64,000 nucleotides of DNA, from positions 124,001 to 188,000 of the forward strand of contig JAEYBE010000048.1 of NCBI GenBank assembly GCA_023404495.1. The letters are read 5' to 3'. How positions within the stretch are numbered: position 1 is the stretch's first letter; each line of letters opens with the position of its first letter. Under the pieces are notes generated by a model. The model did no database searches, was not told where the DNA came from, and worked only from the letters and a program-made list of their open reading frames with translations. Source of the stretch: Actinomycetes bacterium. GTDB taxonomy: Bacteria; Actinomycetota; Thermoleophilia; Solirubrobacterales; JACPNS01. The position numbers were made by a program, and so were the translations under genes. Positions 58,771 to 64,000 of the stretch are shown piece by piece.

Positions 58771-59688
58771 ATGTCCGCGCCGCACCTGCAGCCGATGCCG
58801 GAGGTCGAGGGGGTTGAGCACCTCTATGTGAACGCCGGGGGCTTGCGGATGCATGTTGCCGCGGCCGGTCCCGAAGATGGCGACCCGGTTCTCCTGCTGC
58901 ACGGCTGGCCCCAGCACTGGTGGCTCTGGCGTGATGTGATCCCGGCGCTTGCTGCCGAGGGGTATCGCGTCTACGCACCTGACCTTCGCGGGCTCGGCTG
59001 GAGTGAGGCGACCGACCGGTTTTGTGATTACGACAAGCGTCAGTACGCGCGCGACGTTATTGCGTTGCTGGATGCCCTCGAAATAGACACTGTTCGCCTC
59101 GCCGGGCATGACTGGGGTGGGTGGACCGGCTTCCTCGTCTCGATCATGGCTCCTGAGCGGGTCGATCGCTATATGGCGATGAACATTCCGCCGCCGTGGC
59201 TTGACCCCGGGCCGTTCGATCTGCCCAAGACGCTCAAGGCGCTCTCGCGGCTCGGCTACCAGGTGATCATGGCCACACCCGGCATCTCGCGCTTTGCGCA
59301 GGCCGGCCCTGGTCGCGCCGAGTTCGCCAAGGGAATCGTGAAGGCCTCAAAGCGCCGTGAGGTCTGGGACAACGGCGTGCTCGACGTCTTCCTCGACCAG
59401 TTCAAGGATCCGCGCCGCTCGAAGGCCTCGATGTACATCTACCGCAACTTCCTTGTGCGCGAATTGCCGCAGATTCAACTCGGCAAGTATGTGCCCGGGC
59501 GGCTCACGACGCGCACGACCCTGCTCTTCGGACTCGACGACGTGGCGATCGACCCGGCGATCCTTGACGCTGACCACTCGAAGTTCGCTGACGACCTGAC
59601 GATCGAGCGCGTGCCCGACTGCGGTCACTTCATCGTCGATGAACAGCCCGAGCGCGTGATCGACGAGCTGCTGAAGTTCTTCGCCTGA
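58771..59688 (+). CDS. Alpha/beta hydrolase, epoxide hydrolase/dehalogenase type
   Basis: 305 residues from ATG 58771; the frame continues upstream into the tmRNA gene, so longer starts are rejected. Motifs: HGWPQHWWLWRDVIPAL (oxyanion HGWP), GHDWGGWTGF with Asp as the likely nucleophile, a cap domain with Trp/Tyr-rich helices, LLFGLDDVAIDPA with the acid residue, and the His of DCGHFIVDEQP. The Asp nucleophile and HGWP suit epoxide hydrolases or haloalkane dehalogenases. The physiological substrate is unknown. Its stop abuts the convergent amidotransferase-like gene with no gap. Confidence 0.85.
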   Translation: MSAPHLQPMPEVEGVEHLYVNAGGLRMHVAAAGPEDGDPVLLLHGWPQHWWLWRDVIPALAAEGYRVYAPDLRGLGWSEATDRFCDYDKRQYARDVIALLDALEIDTVRLAGHDWGGWTGFLVSIMAPERVDRYMAMNIPPPWLDPGPFDLPKTLKALSRLGYQVIMATPGISRFAQAGPGRAEFAKGIVKASKRREVWDNGVLDVFLDQFKDPRRSKASMYIYRNFLVRELPQIQLGKYVPGRLTTRTTLLFGLDDVAIDPAILDADHSKFADDLTIERVPDCGHFIVDEQPERVIDELLKFFA

Positions 59689-60510
59689 TCAGGCCGCCGC
59701 GAGGCGGTCCATGCGGCGCTCGGCCGCCTCGGCCAGCCCGCGAAACAGGCGCTCCTGCTTGTCCTCTTGGCGCGTCTGGCTCTCGGCGTGCCACTGCATG
59801 CCGACCATGAAGTCGCGGTCTGTCGCTTGGATCCCCTCGACCACTCCGTCCGGCGCCCAGGCGATCGCCTTCAGGTTGGTGCCGAGCTGCTCGACGCACT
59901 GGTGGTGGAACGAGTTGACCATCGTCTCCTCGCGCTCAAGTGCACGGTGGATCATCGAGTCGGGTTCGATCTGCACGCTGTGCGTCGCGAACGCTCCGCC
60001 CTCTTCTTGGGCGTGGTTGGTCGTGCTCTCGGGGAAGTCCTCAGGGATGTGTTGGTAGAGCGTTCCGCCGCGCGAGACGTTCATCAGCTGGGTGCCGCGG
60101 CAGACGGTGAGGATCGGCATGCCGCGGATATCTGCTTCGCGGATCAGTCCGAGCTGGAATGTGTCGGTCATCAGGTTGGTCGGGCCGACGTGCTCACTGC
60201 GCTCGCGGTGGTAGAGCGACGGGTCGATGTCCGGGCCGCCGGAAACAAACAACGCATCGATCTTGTCGAGCACCTGGTCGATCGCGCCCGGCATGATCGG
60301 CGGGATCACCAATGGCATCCCACCCGAGAGCAGGATCCCGCGCAGGTACTCAACGCTGATCACGAAGTCCTCTCGCGCGGGGTCGCCCTGGGGCACCAGC
60401 CGGTCGGTCGCCGCCGGGCGGAACTCCGAGCTCGACATGCCGATCGTCACGCGGCGGCTTGGCGAGGTCAGTCCGATCTGGCCTTCGAAAGGTGTCGCTG
60501 CGCTGTCCAC
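59689..60510 (-). CDS. Class-I glutamine amidotransferase-like gamma-glutamyl hydrolase (peptidase C26), copy A
   Basis: 273 residues, GTG start with AAGG 7-8 nt upstream. The PuuD-like fold: VSGGPDIDPSLY, nucleophile Cys in LTVCRGTQLMNVSRGGTLYQH, NSFHHQCVEQLG, and the His-Glu pair in MQWHAES near the end (most relatives have WHPE). C26 enzymes cut gamma-glutamyl bonds such as gamma-Glu-GABA. It is the last gene of the minus-strand cluster, 32 bp after the GCS2-type ligase gene, and is a paralogue of the gene at 61685. The gamma-glutamyl substrate is unknown. Confidence 0.85.
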   Translation of the reverse strand: MDSAATPFEGQIGLTSPSRRVTIGMSSSEFRPAATDRLVPQGDPAREDFVISVEYLRGILLSGGMPLVIPPIMPGAIDQVLDKIDALFVSGGPDIDPSLYHRERSEHVGPTNLMTDTFQLGLIREADIRGMPILTVCRGTQLMNVSRGGTLYQHIPEDFPESTTNHAQEEGGAFATHSVQIEPDSMIHRALEREETMVNSFHHQCVEQLGTNLKAIAWAPDGVVEGIQATDRDFMVGMQWHAESQTRQEDKQERLFRGLAEAAERRMDRLAAA

Positions 60511-60542
60511 GGATGCACCTTCTATCAGGCGCGCCTGTCTGA

Positions 60543-61688
60543 TCAGGCGAACTGCTGGGCGAGCGTCCCCACCAGCTCAGTCAAGCTGGCGCCTGAGCGC
60601 ACGATCTCACGCTGGCGCTGCGCGCCGGTGCGAAACGCCGGGTCGATCAACAGCTCGAGCTCGTTTTCGCAGCCGAGTTCCTGCGCGTGTGGCCTGGCCG
60701 CGTCGATCAGCTTCGGCAGTAGTCGCGCGATCGGGATTCTCTCGGAGGTGTCCGCGTCGATCAGCTCCGCGTCGAAGCCGTCGCGGGCGGCGAGGAAGCG
60801 ATTCTCATTGAGCGCTTCCTGGACCGAGAGCTGGAGCTCTGAATACCAGCCTTCTTCGACCTCGAGCTTGGCCACCGACTGGACCAAGGCCACCAACGCG
60901 GCCGTCGTCTCCGAATCGATTTGCACGTCCATCGTGCGAATTTCGACGGTGCCAAAGCGCGGCTGCGGCCGGACATCCCACCAGAGGTAGGTCGGCTCGG
61001 GAAAGCAGTCGGCGCGGATCAGCAGGTCGACCGTCTCGACGTATGCCGCGTAGTCGTCGAACTTGAGCGGTATGCCGACGCGCGGGAAGGCCTGGAAGAG
61101 CGGCGTGCGCGCCGACGCCAGGCCGGTGTCGCGGCCCTGCCAGTAGGGCGAGTTGGCAGAAAGCGCCAGGAACAGCGGCACGTGCGCGCGCATGCGGTTG
61201 TAGAGATTGATCGCCGCCTCGCGGTCGGCGACGCCGACGTGAACGTGCGTCGCGAAGGTCGGTTCACGCCGCGCGAGCTCGCGCATCGAGCCGTAGAGAC
61301 CTTGGTAGCGCTCTCCGCTGGAGATCACCGTCTGGTACCAGACCGCCTGCGGGTGGGTGCCCGAGCTTGCCACCTTCAATGCCAAAGGCTCAAGCTCGCG
61401 CTTCAGGCGCTCGCGCACGTCGTGGAGATCGTTGACGGCCTCGCTGACCTTGGTGTTGACGCCGGTCGCCAGCTCAACCGCCGATCCGTGGGTCTCGGCG
61501 GTGAGGCGCTCGGCGAGGCCCGGGGAGACCGTCCGCAGCACGTAGTCAATGCTCTGCGCGAGGGTCAGATCCTGCGTGTTGAGCAGCATCACCTCTTCCT
61601 CGATGCCAACCGTCCAGTCGGGGTGGGTTCCGCCACCCCAAGCGGCCCACTTGGGCTCGCTGGCGATCTGCGGGGCTGGGGTGGTCAT
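60543..61688 (-). CDS. Glutamate-cysteine ligase-like carboxylate-amine ligase (GCS2/YbdK family)
   Basis: 381 residues from ATG 61688. The GCS2 core is seen: TVGIEEEVMLLN (ATP/Glu-binding Glu residues), ETHGSAVELATG, GTHPQAVWYQ, THVHVGVADREAAI, LSANSPYWQG, WWDVRPQPRFGTVEIRTMDVQ and LNENRFLAARDGFDAEL. Family members join glutamate to an amine through its gamma-carboxylate, cysteine in some but unknown amines in many. Its start overlaps the stop of copy B by 4 bp. The neighbouring C26 hydrolases and an ATP-grasp enzyme suggest synthesis and later removal of a gamma-glutamyl group. Confidence 0.88.
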   Translation of the reverse strand: MTTPAPQIASEPKWAAWGGGTHPDWTVGIEEEVMLLNTQDLTLAQSIDYVLRTVSPGLAERLTAETHGSAVELATGVNTKVSEAVNDLHDVRERLKRELEPLALKVASSGTHPQAVWYQTVISSGERYQGLYGSMRELARREPTFATHVHVGVADREAAINLYNRMRAHVPLFLALSANSPYWQGRDTGLASARTPLFQAFPRVGIPLKFDDYAAYVETVDLLIRADCFPEPTYLWWDVRPQPRFGTVEIRTMDVQIDSETTAALVALVQSVAKLEVEEGWYSELQLSVQEALNENRFLAARDGFDAELIDADTSERIPIARLLPKLIDAARPHAQELGCENELELLIDPAFRTGAQRQREIVRSGASLTELVGTLAQQFA

Positions 61689-62482
61689 ACGGCTTTGATC
61701 CTCCTGGTCTGAGATTCCTTCGTGCCGCTTGAGCGCCCGGCGGCTTCCATGAGTGCGCTGAAGAGCGACTCGTGTTCGACGTGATTGGTCAGGCTTTCCG
61801 CGTGCCACTGAACTCCGAGCACGAAGTCACGATCGACGGCTTCGATCCCCTCGACGATTCCCTCGGGCGAGTGGGCGTTGGCGCGCAACCCGCTCCCGAG
61901 CTGCTCGACGCTCTGGTGGTGAAACGAATTGACGTCGGCGCGGTCGAATCCGATCGTGCGACGCAGCAGCGTTCCCGCTTCGATCGTGACCTCGTGACTG
62001 GTGTGGTGGCCGAGCTCGCTCTGCCGGTGCGAGAGCGCGGTCTCGCCGAACACGTCGGGGATGTGTTGGTGCAATGTGCCGCCGCGCGCCACATTGAGCA
62101 CCTGCATCCCGCGGCAGATCGCAAGGATCGGCATGTCGCGAGCGTCCGCCGCTCGGGCGAGCGCGATCTCAAAGCTGTCGGTCGCAAGCTCGGTCGGCCC
62201 GAGCTTCTCATGCGGCGGTTGCCCATAGGTCGACGGGTCAAGGTCCGGGCCGCCGGAGAGCACCAGCGCGTCGACAGAATCCAGCACCGTGTCGATCGTG
62301 TCCTGGTGCATCGGCGCGACGATCAGCGGGACCCCGCCGACCTGTTGGACGGAGTTGAGATAGGGGATTCCCAGACAGATCTCGCGGTGGGGCGGCTCGC
62401 CCTTGGGGATCTGCTTGAGGTGCTCGGGAACGCGGATCTCGGAACTCGAGACGGCGATCACCGGCCGGCGCGTGCTGCTCAT
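61685..62482 (-). CDS. Class-I glutamine amidotransferase-like gamma-glutamyl hydrolase (peptidase C26), copy B
   Basis: 265 residues from ATG 62482, overlapping the ATP-grasp stop by 4 bp; upstream in-frame codons are rejected for that reason. Same features as copy A: ALVLSGGPDLDPSTY, nucleophile Cys in LAICRGMQVLNVARGGTLHQH, NSFHHQSVEQLGSGL, and VQWHAES. The two copies share the N-terminal VSSSE(I/F)R line, showing duplication. Copy B is translationally coupled to the ligase gene, copy A less tightly. Different substrate sides or a heteromeric enzyme are possible. Confidence 0.85.
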   Translation of the reverse strand: MSSTRRPVIAVSSSEIRVPEHLKQIPKGEPPHREICLGIPYLNSVQQVGGVPLIVAPMHQDTIDTVLDSVDALVLSGGPDLDPSTYGQPPHEKLGPTELATDSFEIALARAADARDMPILAICRGMQVLNVARGGTLHQHIPDVFGETALSHRQSELGHHTSHEVTIEAGTLLRRTIGFDRADVNSFHHQSVEQLGSGLRANAHSPEGIVEGIEAVDRDFVLGVQWHAESLTNHVEHESLFSALMEAAGRSSGTKESQTRRIKAV

Positions 62483-64000
62483 GCGGCCGTCACCCAGGTG
62501 TCTTTCGCCCCGCCGTTCTGCGAGCTGTTGACGATCAGTCCGCCGCGCTCGAGCGCAACGCGGGTCAGGCAGGCGTCGACCATCTCCACAGTCTCGCCCA
62601 GATGCACGCAGTACGGACGCAGGTCGACGTGCCGGGGCTCGAGCTTGTCGCCCACGACTGTCGGGTGCGTGGAGAGCGCAACGGTCTCCTGCACGACCCA
62701 TTCGTCCGGGCTCTCGGCGAGTTCGGCGCGGGCGGCGGAGAGCTCATCGGCGCTCGCGACGCGGCCGATTGTGACCCCTTTACCGCCGAGACCCCCGCGC
62801 GGTTTGAAGACGAGCGAATCGGCGTCGTCCTCGATGCGTTCGAGCGTTGCTGGATCGGCCGGGTCGTAGGTCTTGACGGACGCGAGCATCGGCTCTTCGC
62901 CCAGATAGAACTCGATCATCGATTCGACGTAAGCCTGAATCAGCTTGTCGTCGGCAATGCCCGATCCGAAGGCATTCACGCAGGCGACGGTGCCGCGCTG
63001 GATCGGCTCGAGCATGAGGTCGCCAAAGTGCGAGAGCGCGCCACTGGGCATGCGCAGACGGTCGAGATCGGTGCGCCGGTAGATCACGTCGATCGGCTTG
63101 AGCAGTCCGTCGTCGTCGCGCCCGTAGATATCGCCGCCGTGGTTTTCGAGCTGGTCGAGTCTGAAGAGGTAGATGTCCAGCGCTTCGGCGACCATGCGGT
63201 GCTCATACCAAGCTGCGCTGGTCGGTCCGTCGGAAATCAGCGCGATCGACGGCTCGCCCGCCGCGGCTTCAGGGGCGGCGGCGTGCAGCGCCGCCGAGAG
63301 CGAATCAAAGACTCCGCCGTCGACCTTGAGCTTCTGGCGACCGCCGGTGAATGGCAGCACTGCGTCGCTCATCTTCCTTGCAGCCAGCGCGAACGCGATG
63401 CCGGACGGCGAGCGCACATTGTCTTCGAGCACGCTGAATTCGCCGTCGGCTCCGCGCACCAGGTCAAGGCCGGCCACGTTGGCGAAGATCGCCGCCGGCG
63501 GTGAAGTGCCAACGAGATCCGGTTCGAAGTACTCGGCCGTCTCGATCGCGGCGCTTGGCACGACGCCGGCCTCGACGATTCGCTGGTCTCCGTAGACGTC
63601 GGCGACGAAGAGATTCAGCGCCTTGACGCGCTGCGTGACGGCCCCGGTGATCAACTTCCACTCTGACGCGCTGAGGACCCGCGGGATCGGATCGACGACG
63701 AATGGCAGGGTCCCGCTGGCGGTCGTGAACGCGACCCCGTGGCGATCGACCTCGGCCTGCGCCGCCGACCTCAGCTCGCCGAGTTCGAGGCGATCGAGTT
63801 CCGCGAGGATCGCGGCATACTCGGGCCGCGGGTCACCGCCATCGGCGAAGGCTTCGTCGAAGAATCCGGGGATCGTGCTGTATCCGTCGATCGCGCCTCC
63901 CGGCGCGCTGATCTGTTGCAGCGAGTCGATGCTTCCATCGTAAGTCCGCGAAGGACTTTCGCGCTTGTACCGACGTACAACGCTCGCGGTGGGAGCTTGG
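62479..64000 (-). CDS. Circularly permuted ATP-grasp protein (5' end beyond the window)
   Basis: The frame is open from the window edge to TGA at 62479, giving at least 506 residues; no ATG, GTG or TTG occurs between the edge and the conserved region, so the start lies past 64000. Landmarks: GFFDEAFADGGDPRPEYAAIL near the visible N-terminus, DPIPRVLSASEWKLITGAVTQR, ALNLFVADVYGDQRIV, LEDNVRSPSGIAFALA, IDVIYRRTDLDRL, LVFKPRGGLGGKGVTIG and WVVQETVALSTHP. This matches the circularly permuted ATP-grasp type 2 family, presumed peptide- or amide-forming ligases of unknown product. First visible gene of the gamma-glutamyl cluster. Confidence 0.85.
   Translation of the reverse strand, partial: QAPTASVVRRYKRESPSRTYDGSIDSLQQISAPGGAIDGYSTIPGFFDEAFADGGDPRPEYAAILAELDRLELGELRSAAQAEVDRHGVAFTTASGTLPFVVDPIPRVLSASEWKLITGAVTQRVKALNLFVADVYGDQRIVEAGVVPSAAIETAEYFEPDLVGTSPPAAIFANVAGLDLVRGADGEFSVLEDNVRSPSGIAFALAARKMSDAVLPFTGGRQKLKVDGGVFDSLSAALHAAAPEAAAGEPSIALISDGPTSAAWYEHRMVAEALDIYLFRLDQLENHGGDIYGRDDDGLLKPIDVIYRRTDLDRLRMPSGALSHFGDLMLEPIQRGTVACVNAFGSGIADDKLIQAYVESMIEFYLGEEPMLASVKTYDPADPATLERIEDDADSLVFKPRGGLGGKGVTIGRVASADELSAARAELAESPDEWVVQETVALSTHPTVVGDKLEPRHVDLRPYCVHLGETVEMVDACLTRVALERGGLIVNSSQNGGAKDTWVTAA

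Noticed and set aside
60543..61688. Ergothioneine EgtA assignment for the GCS2 protein
   Set aside because: No egtB, egtC, egtD or egtE nearby; the amidotransferases here are class-I C26 proteins, not the class-II EgtC type.

Overview
The window is GC-rich, densely packed chromosomal DNA from an actinobacterium. The gene set fits the class Thermoleophilia (Solirubrobacter/Conexibacter type): a six-gene mce operon, an actinobacterial-type integration host factor, an InhA-type enoyl-ACP reductase in a fab operon, an ftsE-ftsX-ctpA-rnr-smpB-ssrA block, GTG starts and many probably leaderless genes. The lineage is inferred from gene content; no rRNA is present.

Layout. 1-12595: lipid-import (Mce) operon. 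It holds the tail of its ABC ATPase, six MCE/MlaD proteins, an HAE3/MMPL-type RND transporter, a membrane-anchored redoxin-like protein lacking the first CxxC cysteine, and a membrane protein. 12677-17404: small membrane protein, VOC protein, mihF, then a divergent pair formed by a serine palmitoyltransferase-like enzyme and a YghO/bCerS-like acyltransferase, a candidate sphingolipid pathway. 17479-19269: secreted collagen-like protein with about 69 Gly-X-Y triplets. 19451-22275: thiamine-precursor ABC transporter under a TPP riboswitch. 22313-30765: long minus-strand run of CoxE/VWA and MoxR, a membrane protein, a PQQ-type sugar dehydrogenase, a Get3/ArsA-like ATPase with a small partner, and two tandem glucuronyl C5-epimerase-like proteins. 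30824-33771: two LprG/LppX-like lipid-binding candidates and a Ca2+/H+ antiporter.

33906-40525 is a fatty-acid degradation and deacylation block: two acyl-CoA dehydrogenases, a DsbA-fold isomerase, a PadR regulator, a 3-hydroxyacyl-CoA dehydrogenase/enoyl-CoA hydratase fusion and a sirtuin. 40783-43074 encodes a multidomain wall enzyme (lytic transglycosylase plus M15-like peptidase). 43475-48715 carries fabD-fabH-fabG-acpP-fabF-fabI. 48900-54163 carries ftsE, ftsX, a CtpA protease, RNase R and SmpB; the tmRNA gene follows at 58250-58603 after two paralogous secreted proteins. 58771-64000 holds an alpha/beta hydrolase and a minus-strand cluster of GCS2 ligase, two class-I amidotransferase-like hydrolases and an ATP-grasp enzyme cut by the window edge.

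Lipid chemistry links much of the window: Mce uptake, candidate lipid carriers, beta-oxidation, FAS-II and possible ceramide synthesis. Non-coding highlights are two copies of a 230-bp four-palindrome element with matching internal spacing, a tmRNA whose tag ends in ALV instead of ALAA, a TPP riboswitch, and a recurrent TANNNT box 6-9 nt before start codons.
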